Position numbers and translations under genes: made by a program. The notes under the pieces are model-generated. The model saw nothing but the letters and a program-made list of their open reading frames with translations, searched no databases and was not told where the DNA came from. From Candidatus Altimarinota bacterium (GTDB lineage: Bacteria; Patescibacteriota; Gracilibacteria; UBA4473), in contig JAHDBZ010000005.1 in assembly GCA_020630245.1 (NCBI GenBank), forward strand, positions 23,449-35,495: 12,047 nt of DNA. Direction: 5' to 3'. This document shows, piece after piece, positions 6,918-12,047 of the stretch (positions are counted from its first letter, which is position 1; each line of letters begins with the position of its first letter).

Positions 6918-7965
6918 GTCTCGATTTCGTAACTACAAAGATCAGCCCCCCGTTCGCCGTCGTCGTTCTCGACGTAGCAGTAAATGGAAGATGCGCATCC
7001 TCATTGCGTTACTTTTGGCGATTTTGATCGGTGGATACTTCTTCGGACGAGCTGCCTTGGTCTGGGATCGGCCAAATTCGGATTCTGATGCGCGAGTTTC
7101 ACTGACGATCAAACCAGGATCTTCTCTTACCACGATTGCGGAACAACTCAGCAATAATGAATTGATCCGTGATGCCGGTGTGTGGAAGTGGTTTGTGAAG
7201 AGTAAAGGTCTGGGCAACAAGCTTCAGGCAGGGGACTACGTGATCCAGCGAAATCTTACCTTTGCAGAGATTACAGAAGTGCTCATGAACGGGAAATCGG
7301 AAGAAGTGCGCATTACGATCCCCGAGGGTTACACTATCAAGCAAATTGATGGTTTGCTCGCAAAGAAAAATTTGGTCGAAGTTGGAGATTTTGAAGACTG
7401 TACTAATACTTGTGATCTTGGATTTAGAGTAGAGTCTCTGGAAGGCTATCTGTTTCCTTCGACGTATTATGAAAATATCCAGAACTTCAGTGCTCGTAGT
7501 TTTATTACACGTCTTTATAACACCTGGCAGCAACAAATTAAGCCGTTTAAGGCCGATATTCCGGGCAACCGAACCATTGAGCAGACTATGATCGTTGCTT
7601 CAATGATTGAGCGAGAAGCCTTTGGGGATAGCTTTGAGGAGAAACAAATGATTTCAGACGTGATCTGGAAACGCCTCGATGAAGGCATTGCTCTGGGAAT
7701 TGATGCGACTACGCGTTATGCCAAAAATGACTGGGAAAACCCTCTTTACACTCAAGATTTCAATGAGAACAACCCTTATGACACCCGACGACGTATTGGG
7801 CTCACGCCGACCGCTATCTCAAATCCGGGATTGGATTCGATTAAAGCCGCGATCTATCCGACTGAAACGGAGTACTACTATTATCTGCATGACAACACTG
7901 GGCAAGTTCATTTCGGTCGGAACCTAGAAGAACACAACCAGAATAAGTATAAATATCTACGATAG
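6916..7965 (+). CDS. mltG: Endolytic murein transglycosylase MltG (YceG-like)
   Basis: MltG cuts nascent peptidoglycan strands at the membrane and is thought to set glycan chain ends. The 349-residue product has a basic cytoplasmic tail (RRRRSRRSSKWKMR, 14-27), one membrane helix (about 28-48), then a LysM-like stretch with KPGSSLTTIAEQLSNNELI (66-84) and AGDYVIQRNLTFAEITEVLMNGK (105-127). The catalytic YceG domain follows: LEGYLFPSTY (175-184), VASMIEREA (227-235) with Glu232 matching the essential glutamate of E. coli MltG, IDATTRY (262-268), YDTRRRIGLTPTAISNPGLDSIKAAIYP (288-315) and HFGRNLEEHN (332-341). All key motifs are intact and the length is usual. The ATG at 6916 overlaps the end of a repeat, and no Shine-Dalgarno is visible. 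ybaB lies 79 bases upstream. Confidence 0.94.
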   Translation: MSRFRNYKDQPPVRRRRSRRSSKWKMRILIALLLAILIGGYFFGRAALVWDRPNSDSDARVSLTIKPGSSLTTIAEQLSNNELIRDAGVWKWFVKSKGLGNKLQAGDYVIQRNLTFAEITEVLMNGKSEEVRITIPEGYTIKQIDGLLAKKNLVEVGDFEDCTNTCDLGFRVESLEGYLFPSTYYENIQNFSARSFITRLYNTWQQQIKPFKADIPGNRTIEQTMIVASMIEREAFGDSFEEKQMISDVIWKRLDEGIALGIDATTRYAKNDWENPLYTQDFNENNPYDTRRRIGLTPTAISNPGLDSIKAAIYPTETEYYYYLHDNTGQVHFGRNLEEHNQNKYKYLR

Positions 7966-8004
7966 AATTTAGGTAATGTGGTATGTAGTCTGTATCAAGA
8001 ACTA

Positions 8005-8496
8005 TTAAGACCTGTCTTTAATACTCTCAACTATGTCGGCGTAGCTAGATTGCATCCTGATTCGATTCATGACAAATTGTCGAACAATTTGCTCGAGACC
8101 CAGCGCATAATTTTTTTCAAAATACCCTTCTCTTTGCACTCGTGCAAAAATATTAGCAAGTTCATCATCAAAACCTCTTTTTAGTGCATTTCCGCATATG
8201 ATTCTACAGTTTAGTTTGCCCGGATTTTCGTGGGAAGGTCTGATTTCTAAGCAGACTTCAGTTTGACTAACGGTGAGGGCGCGAACGCCTGTTTTTGGCA
8301 GTATATTTGGCGCTCGAAGTAAGCTGGAAACCTGGCAAACAGTAGCTCGCTTCTTGAGATTTTTCCTAGCTGGTACTATGCCGATTTCTATGCCGCCTGT
8401 TTCGAAGAGGGTTTCTTTGATTACTTTTCGGACTCTTGGACCGGTCTTTATGTTTGGGTCAAAAGCCTCTTCGGGGGATATGAATACCTCTGTCAT
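8005..8496 (-). CDS. Hypothetical protein of 163 residues, function not recognised
   Basis: I do not recognise this protein. It is soluble, with no membrane segment or signal peptide. The middle is probably beta-rich (GGIEIGIVPARKNLKKRATVCQV, 34-56; VSQTEVCLEIRPS, 76-88; LNCRIICGNALKRGF, 95-109). The end is helical (DELANIFARVQREGYF, 111-126; YALGLEQIVRQFVMNRIRMQSSYADIVESIK, 130-160). Four cysteines lie at 54, 82, 97 and 101, the last two as CRIIC; without a second close pair a zinc site is uncertain. The start is well supported: TATAAA lies exactly 7 bases before the ATG with a TTTACT 17 bp further up. It converges on mltG with a 39-base gap and shares an upstream region with the divergent pyruvyl transferase gene. 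Confidence 0.7.
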   Translation of the reverse strand: MTEVFISPEEAFDPNIKTGPRVRKVIKETLFETGGIEIGIVPARKNLKKRATVCQVSSLLRAPNILPKTGVRALTVSQTEVCLEIRPSHENPGKLNCRIICGNALKRGFDDELANIFARVQREGYFEKNYALGLEQIVRQFVMNRIRMQSSYADIVESIKDRS

Positions 8497-8532
8497 ATTG
8501 CTTTTTATAAAACAAAACCCATTAAAAGTAAA
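8497..8532 (-). promoter_or_regulatory. Candidate leaderless promoter of the 8005-8496 gene
   Basis: On the minus strand TTTACT (8532-8527), 17 bp, TATAAA (8509-8504) and then AAGCAAT precede the ATG, giving the same 7-base -10-to-start distance as purC and the first pilin gene. No Shine-Dalgarno is present. Confidence 0.55.
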
Positions 8533-8548
8533 TACCTTTGTTGTGCGA

Positions 8549-8571
8549 GATAATTGATTAAGCTATCACTT
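8549..8571 (+). promoter_or_regulatory. Candidate promoter of the pyruvyl transferase gene
   Basis: GATAAT (8549-8554) or TAAGCT (8559-8564) could serve as the -10. The second lies 7 bases before the GTG at 8572, while the first is closer to consensus and would give a leader of about 11 bases. A -35 is not clear (TTTGTT at 8538-8543 is 15 bp from TAAGCT). The region overlaps the divergent promoter on the other strand only at its edge. Confidence 0.35.
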
Positions 8572-9486
8572 GTGAAAACACTTCTGGTCGGAAACTTCGG
8601 AGATCATAATCTCGGCGACGAGCTTATTTTAGCTGCTGCATTGGAGTCGTATCCAGATGTGGTGGTGATGACGAGTGATCCAGTTTTTTCACGAACGTTT
8701 ACCGAGAGAGATTTTGAAACCGTGCCTTTTCCGCCGACGGGTTTACGCAGCTGGATTCGATATTACACAAATAGAAGAAGTAGATTAGAAGTTGAGAAGT
8801 TGAGACGTGTGAAGATAGAGGAAATAGTTTTTCCGGGTGGAGGTTTGTTTGCGATTAAGACAAAGGCTTGTGTACTGTGGTGGTTAGTGTTTCGATTTTT
8901 AAAAAAATCATTTCCTGCAGCTGAGATCAGATTTGAACATCAAGGGGTCGATCAGAGGTTGAGTTGGTTAGGCAAAAGATTGGCGAAGCGAGTATTTGGG
9001 CAGGCAGATTTTGTGTCAGTTCGGGACGGGGTATCAGGAGGCGCCTTGGAAGTATTAGGTATTAGGGAGGTGGTATTAGGGGAAGATAGGGTGTTTGAAT
9101 GGTTAGAGAGTAGTAAGCAGAAAGCAGAAAGCAGTAGGGACAGTTCGCGAGCTGTCCAGCCGACATGCTTGGTCAATGCGGTCAAACCTTTCAATGTCGA
9201 AAAAATTGAAGCGAAATATCCAGAACATCGAATCGTCTTTGTTCCGTTTGCGCGTTATGATCTTTCTGTGTTGCCAGATAATTTCCCACACGAAGTGATT
9301 TTTCCTCAGACAAAAACAGAACTGTTGGATCTCCTAAATCAAGCAGACGTTTTGATCGGAGAGCGTTTTCACAGTATTGTGTGCGGCTATCATTTTTGTG
9401 GTCCCGAAAAAATATTCACCCTGCGGGATCCGTATTCTGAGAAGGTGGCAGCGTTTTGCAAGGTGCATAAAATTAAGTCTTTGTAG
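8572..9486 (+). CDS. Polysaccharide pyruvyl transferase family protein (CsaB-like)
   Basis: Members transfer pyruvate from phosphoenolpyruvate to sugars of cell-wall or exported polysaccharides. The 304-residue product (from GTG 8572) starts KTLLVGNFGDHNLGDELIL (2-20), the family's N-terminal GN.G..NlGDE motif. It continues with VFPGGGLF (86-93), FVSVRDGVSG (147-156) before the dimer-like repeat fold, and LLNQADVLIGERFHSIVCGYHFCG (254-277) with the conserved ERFHS. A TTG start at 8554 would add six residues before the conserved strand, so GTG is preferred. Residues about 178-199 (ESSKQKAESSRDSSRAVQPTC) are low complexity and are encoded by GCAGAAA tandem repeats plus a 20-bp palindrome, apparently a repeat tolerated in frame. 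The substrate is unknown. It is the second glycan gene of the window besides the truncated transferase, but they are far apart. Its TAG stop comes from the repeat at 9483-9531. Confidence 0.8.
   Translation: MKTLLVGNFGDHNLGDELILAAALESYPDVVVMTSDPVFSRTFTERDFETVPFPPTGLRSWIRYYTNRRSRLEVEKLRRVKIEEIVFPGGGLFAIKTKACVLWWLVFRFLKKSFPAAEIRFEHQGVDQRLSWLGKRLAKRVFGQADFVSVRDGVSGGALEVLGIREVVLGEDRVFEWLESSKQKAESSRDSSRAVQPTCLVNAVKPFNVEKIEAKYPEHRIVFVPFARYDLSVLPDNFPHEVIFPQTKTELLDLLNQADVLIGERFHSIVCGYHFCGPEKIFTLRDPYSEKVAAFCKVHKIKSL
9111..9157 (+). repeat. In-frame GCAGAAA micro-repeat plus palindrome inside the pyruvyl transferase gene
   Basis: TAGTAAGCAGAAAGCAGAAAGCAG is followed by TAGGGACAG, and GGACAG (9138-9143) pairs with CTGTCC (9152-9157) around TTCGCGAG. 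This makes a 20-base near-perfect palindrome. The preceding TAGGG recalls the GTAGGGG ends of the 9483-9531 element. It is translated as the low-complexity linker of the protein. Confidence 0.6.
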
Positions 9487-9531
9487 GGGGCGATGGTATC
9501 GGCCCACGGGCAGAAGATCTTCTGCCCCTAC
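9483..9531. terminator. 49-bp GTAGGGG...CCCCTAC palindromic element between convergent genes; likely bidirectional terminator
   Basis: The ends GTAGGGG (9483-9489) and CCCCTAC (9525-9531) are exact inverted repeats. Inside are an imperfect GGCGATGGTATCGGCC-type half and a perfect 20-base palindrome GGGCAGAAGATCTTCTGCCC at 9508-9527. The element fills the whole gap between the stops of two convergent genes. The TAG in its left end is the pyruvyl transferase stop, and the TAG in its right end, read on the minus strand, is the TrmH-like stop. A strong hairpin here could stop transcription from both sides, although no T-tract is seen. Confidence 0.65.
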
Positions 9532-10277
9532 TGATGTCGTTGTCTCAAGTGTTCATACATACAAACCCCGGCCGCCATGGCGACGTTGAGGCTTTCGACG
9601 TTGTTATGCATAGGGATTGAAATCTTTTGATCACAAATTTTATTCAAATTTTCGGAAATCCCCGCCCCTTCGTTGCCCATTATAAATCCACACTTCCCCG
9701 GCAACTTCGTTGCGAATAAATTTTCACCGTTCATGAACGTCCCGTATAAGGGTCCATCGAAGTCCTGTTTGATCTGCGTGAGGTCATAGTTTTCAACGAG
9801 TTGTAATTTGAAATGTCCTCCCATGCCAGCGCGTAGCACTTTTGGAGACCAGACGTCCGCACAGCCTTCATTGAGAAAGATGGTATCGACACCAGTCGCC
9901 GCGGCAGTCCGAATAATGGTGCCGATGTTACCGGGGTCCTGAACCGATTCGAGCAGTAAACAGAAACCGGGTTTAGACTGGTCGTGCTCATTCTCAAAAC
10001 CTGGTTTCTTGATTACGCCCAAAAGCCCACTGGGCGATTTAGTAGGAGCAATTTTGGCCATAAGCGATTCGGGTACTTGTATGAGTTGCTTGGTGGGAAA
10101 GGTTGGCACGCGCTCTGTAAATATCAGGTACTCAAATTCACTGGTCCATTCCTGACATAAATGCTCACCGTCTAGTACTACTAGATTCGCTTCGCGTCGG
10201 GCTTTTCGTGATTGACTGAGTTTGGCTAATTTTTTGATAGTTGCGTTCTGTGCGGAGGTGATTTTGAGAATTTCCAT
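9528..10277 (-). CDS. TrmH/SpoU-family (SPOUT) RNA 2'-O-ribose methyltransferase
   Basis: SPOUT enzymes of this family transfer a methyl group from S-adenosylmethionine to a ribose 2'-OH of rRNA or tRNA. The 249-residue product starts with a substrate-binding domain typical of rRNA methylases (ITSAQNATIKKLAKLSQSRKARREANLVVLDGEHL, 6-40). It then has motif 1 LLLESVQDPGNIGTIIRTAAATG (107-129), motif 2 GFIMGNEGAGIS (197-208) and motif 3 ISIPMHNNVESLNVAMAAGV (219-238), the trefoil-knot cofactor site. The layout is closest to RlmB/TsnR-like 23S rRNA methylases; the exact target is not readable. The interdomain linker KKPGFENEHDQSKPGF (90-105) is encoded by a dispersed repeat. The ATG at 10277 is the natural start. 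The gene is divergent from carB and convergent with the pyruvyl transferase. Confidence 0.88.
   Translation of the reverse strand: MEILKITSAQNATIKKLAKLSQSRKARREANLVVLDGEHLCQEWTSEFEYLIFTERVPTFPTKQLIQVPESLMAKIAPTKSPSGLLGVIKKPGFENEHDQSKPGFCLLLESVQDPGNIGTIIRTAAATGVDTIFLNEGCADVWSPKVLRAGMGGHFKLQLVENYDLTQIKQDFDGPLYGTFMNGENLFATKLPGKCGFIMGNEGAGISENLNKICDQKISIPMHNNVESLNVAMAAGVCMYEHLRQRHQ
9964..10007. repeat. Paired AAACCNGGTTT palindrome element inside the TrmH-like gene
   Basis: On the plus strand AAACCGGGTTT (9964-9974) and AAACCTGGTTT (9997-10007) enclose 22 bases. Read on the coding (minus) strand, the unit starts AAACCAGGTTTTGAGA and ends CTAAACCCGGTTT. The intergenic copy at 1187-1231 has the same arrangement and length within one base. 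Each palindrome is translated as KPGF. Confidence 0.6.
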
Positions 10278-10308
10278 TATTTTTAGTTTCGTGAACCAGA
10301 TTTTTTTG

Positions 10309-10323
10309 TAAAATCAATCGGAA
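10309..10323 (+). promoter_or_regulatory. Candidate -10 of the carB half gene
   Basis: TAAAAT (10309-10314) lies 9 bases before the ATG at 10324, giving an untranslated leader of only about 2-3 bases if used. No convincing -35 is visible. GGA at 10320-10322 is too close to the start to act as a Shine-Dalgarno sequence. Confidence 0.35.
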
Positions 10324-11880
10324 ATGACCCCACAAAAGAAGAAAATTATGATCCTCGGTTCTGGCCCGTACTGCATCGGGAGCTCGGTAGAGTTTGATTG
10401 GTGCGGAGTCCAGGTGATTCGTACTTTACGCCGTCTCGGCCATGAGACGGTGTTTTTAAATTCGAATCCGGAGACGGTCTCCACAGACTTTGATGAATGT
10501 GACCGCCTCTATTTTGATGAGTTAACGCTCGAACGCGTGCTCGACATCTACAATAAAGAACAGCCCGACGGGGTGATATTCTCCACTGGAGGACAAGTAG
10601 CGCAGAATTTAGCGGTTCAGTTAGCTGAGTTTGATATCCCGTTGCTGGGTACTGATATCACTTCGATCGATCGTTGTGAGGATCGAGAAAAGTTCTCAGC
10701 GCTTTGTGATGAACTTGGTATTGATCAACCGCGCTGGGCGAGCTTTGATAAGCTCGGCGATGCTTTTGCCTTTGCTGATGAAGTCGGTTACCCGGTCTTG
10801 GTACGTCCTTCATTTGTACTCTCTGGAGCGGCGATGGCCGTAGCCACCACCGAAGAAATGCTCAAAGATTATCTCGAAAAAGCCGTTGGTACGACTGACA
10901 GCTCAGTGGTGATTTCAAAATTTGTCGAAGGCGCCAAAGAAGTCGAATTTGATGGTGTCGCTCAAGACGGAAATATTATCGTCTCAGCTATCTCAGAACA
11001 CATCGAGAATGCCGGCGTGCATTCCGGAGACGCTACGATCGTGCTTCCGCCACAGAATCTCTACGTGGAGACCGTACGTCGAGTGCGACGGATTGCTCAA
11101 GAGTTGGTCAAAGAACTCAATATCTCTGGACCATTTAATATCCAGTTTCTCGCAAAGGAAAATCAAATCCAAGTAATCGAATGTAATCTGCGTTCCTCAC
11201 GGACCTTTCCGTTTATTTCCAAAGTCCTCGGGCAAAATTTTATCGATGTCGCGACGCGGATCTGGATGGGAGAACAATTCGAAAACCAAGAGATGAACCT
11301 GCTCGATGTTCAGTCAGTAGGGGTGAAAGCCGCACAGTTTTCTTTCTCTCGACTCAAGAATGCCGATCCAAATCTCGGCGTGGAAATGAGTTCAACCGGA
11401 GAAGTTGCTTGTTTTGGCGACACGCTCGAAGAAGCCTTCCTCAAGAGTTACCTGTCGGTTGGATTTACATTGCCAGAGCCAGGGTCTAAGATCCTTGTGA
11501 CCCTAGGGAAGATTACCGATAAAGCGACTTTCCTGCCGATTGCGCGTAAATTTAAACGGCTTGGATTTACGTTCTGTGGAACGGCTGGTACTTCAGAATT
11601 TTTGCGAAATGAAGGTTTCGAATGTGAAACACTCTATAAAATTTCAGCCGACAAACACCCCAATGTACTCGATGCTATTGAAAATGGTGAAGTTGGACTG
11701 GTGATTAACACCGCTAATAAATTTAGCCACGAAGAGGTCTCAGACGGTTACCTGATCCGTCGTAAAGCCGTCGATCACAATGTCCCACTGGTGATTAATC
11801 TACAACTAGCCAAGCTTCTAGCTCGTAGCCTAGAGCTCAACCCTGAGCTGAAGCTGAAGTCTTATGAGGAGGTGGTTTGA
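10324..11880 (+). CDS. carB: Carbamoyl-phosphate synthase large subunit, C-terminal half only (second ATP-grasp plus MGS-like domain)
   Basis: CarB makes carbamoyl phosphate for pyrimidine and arginine synthesis. This 518-residue product corresponds only to the second half of the usual ~1,070-residue protein. KIMILGSGPYCIGSSVEFDWC (7-27) and NPETVSTDFDECDRLYFDEL (48-67) open the carbamate-phosphorylating pre-ATP-grasp domain. The ATP-grasp core has VLVRPSFVLSGAAM (158-171), EHIENAGVHSGD (225-236) and VIECNLRSSRTFPFISKVLG (284-303). From about 388 the MGS-like regulatory domain follows (ILVTLGK, GTAGTSEFL 419-427, GLVINTANKF 458-467, YLIRRKAVDHNVPLVINLQLAKLLA 476-500). The N-terminal glutamine-coupled half is not next to it: upstream is a divergent methyltransferase with only 46 bases between. 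Split CarB is known, for instance in Methanocaldococcus. The IGSSVEFDWC motif is like that of CAD/CPS1 and Bacteroidetes enzymes rather than E. coli. All key residues look intact, so a working half-subunit is likely. It ends in TGA. Confidence 0.9.
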   Translation: MTPQKKKIMILGSGPYCIGSSVEFDWCGVQVIRTLRRLGHETVFLNSNPETVSTDFDECDRLYFDELTLERVLDIYNKEQPDGVIFSTGGQVAQNLAVQLAEFDIPLLGTDITSIDRCEDREKFSALCDELGIDQPRWASFDKLGDAFAFADEVGYPVLVRPSFVLSGAAMAVATTEEMLKDYLEKAVGTTDSSVVISKFVEGAKEVEFDGVAQDGNIIVSAISEHIENAGVHSGDATIVLPPQNLYVETVRRVRRIAQELVKELNISGPFNIQFLAKENQIQVIECNLRSSRTFPFISKVLGQNFIDVATRIWMGEQFENQEMNLLDVQSVGVKAAQFSFSRLKNADPNLGVEMSSTGEVACFGDTLEEAFLKSYLSVGFTLPEPGSKILVTLGKITDKATFLPIARKFKRLGFTFCGTAGTSEFLRNEGFECETLYKISADKHPNVLDAIENGEVGLVINTANKFSHEEVSDGYLIRRKAVDHNVPLVINLQLAKLLARSLELNPELKLKSYEEVV

Positions 11881-11890
11881 GCCCTGCGCA

Positions 11891-11936
11891 AACACCGAGT
11901 GTAGACCCACTGTTTAATTCACTAACACTTGGTGTT
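11891..11936. repeat. Inverted repeat downstream of carB
   Basis: AACACCGAGTGT (11891-11902) and ACACTTGGTGTT (11925-11936) pair over 12 positions with one mismatch around a 22-base loop. It lies 10 bases after the carB stop. There is no T-tract, so it is only a possible terminator. Confidence 0.45.
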
Positions 11937-11957
11937 GATTAATACGAAAGTTAAAGT

Positions 11958-11977
11958 TCCCGGCCACAGTGCCGGGA
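11958..11977. repeat. GC-rich hairpin TCCCGGC / GCCGGGA
   Basis: A perfect 7-bp stem with loop CACAGT. It is followed by TCTTCATATG rather than a T-run, so it is not a classic terminator. Confidence 0.5.
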
Positions 11978-12007
11978 TCTTCATATGTATTAAAACACAT
12001 TAGAAGG

Positions 12008-12026
12008 CCCCGGAATAAATCCGGGG
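12008..12026. repeat. GC-rich hairpin CCCCGGA / TCCGGGG
   Basis: A perfect 7-bp stem with loop ATAAA, 30 bases after the preceding hairpin and similar in stem wording. It is followed by ACTTAATAAT. The segment 11881-12047 holds only these three structures and no gene that I can support. Confidence 0.5.
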
Positions 12027-12047
12027 ACTTAATAATAGATCTCCAAA

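Noticed and set aside
7978..8184. Plus-strand frame of 68 codons after mltG
   Set aside because: It lies antisense to the end of the 8005-8496 gene, which has the better length and promoter, and has no recognisable content.
8273..8557. Plus-strand frame of 94 codons antisense to the 8005-8496 gene
   Set aside because: It has no start signal, and the minus-strand frame is longer with a well-placed TATAAA and a more protein-like composition.
11878..11901. Possible UGA recoding (Gly), extending carB to the TAG at 11899-11901
   Set aside because: Conserved glycines throughout all genes use GGN codons, the CarB homology already ends before the TGA, and the extra seven residues have no family support. 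Standard use of UGA as stop is the simpler reading.

Overview
The window looks like a piece of a small-genome bacterial chromosome. A Candidate Phyla Radiation (Patescibacteria) member, perhaps Peregrinibacteria-like, is my best guess. This is inferred from short genes, a GyrB of only about 630 residues, GFTLIE-type pilins, many dispersed intergenic palindromes and very little Shine-Dalgarno signal. UGA is read as stop: conserved proteins read through on GGN glycine codons and carB ends in TGA. This argues against the UGA=Gly lineages (Gracilibacteria, Absconditabacteria). No rRNA, tRNA, CRISPR array, transposase or obvious defence locus was seen.

Layout, left to right: the 3' end of greA (1-95) and a hairpin/T-tract terminator; purC on what looks like a leaderless promoter; two type IV pilin-like genes (1281-1757, 1881-2366), the second closed by a strong terminator; a membrane polyprenyl-phosphate glycosylphosphotransferase-like gene that stops just where its catalytic domain should begin (2448-3302); a 366-bp gene-free stretch made almost entirely of repeats (3303-3668); gyrB on the minus strand (3669-5567); an AT-rich unknown gene (5756-6463); the YbaB/EbfC nucleoid protein (6546-6836) and mltG (6916-7965); an unknown minus-strand gene (8005-8496); a divergent polysaccharide pyruvyl transferase (8572-9486); a convergent TrmH/SpoU methyltransferase (9528-10277, minus); and a divergent gene for only the C-terminal half of carbamoyl-phosphate synthase large subunit (10324-11880). 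After it come three hairpins and no further gene.

The genes do not form one pathway. They are nucleotide synthesis (purC, carB half), transcription and DNA topology (greA, gyrB, ybaB), rRNA modification (trmH-like), envelope work (mltG, truncated sugar transferase, pyruvyl transferase) and surface pili. Most are transcribed as single genes or short units.

The most distinctive content is a set of at least four dispersed repeat families, several of which run into coding sequence. One (TAATGT...GATGTTG) supplies the TAA stop of three genes. A 49-bp GTAGGGG...CCCCTAC element supplies the TAG stop of both convergent neighbours. A pair of AAACCNGGTTT palindromes occurs both between genes and in frame in the linker of the TrmH-like protein. 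A fourth family has GTCATCCTGA/TCAGAATGAC ends. A second theme is -10-like hexamers placed 7 nt before start codons without Shine-Dalgarno sequences, suggesting leaderless transcripts. I found no clear new multi-gene system.
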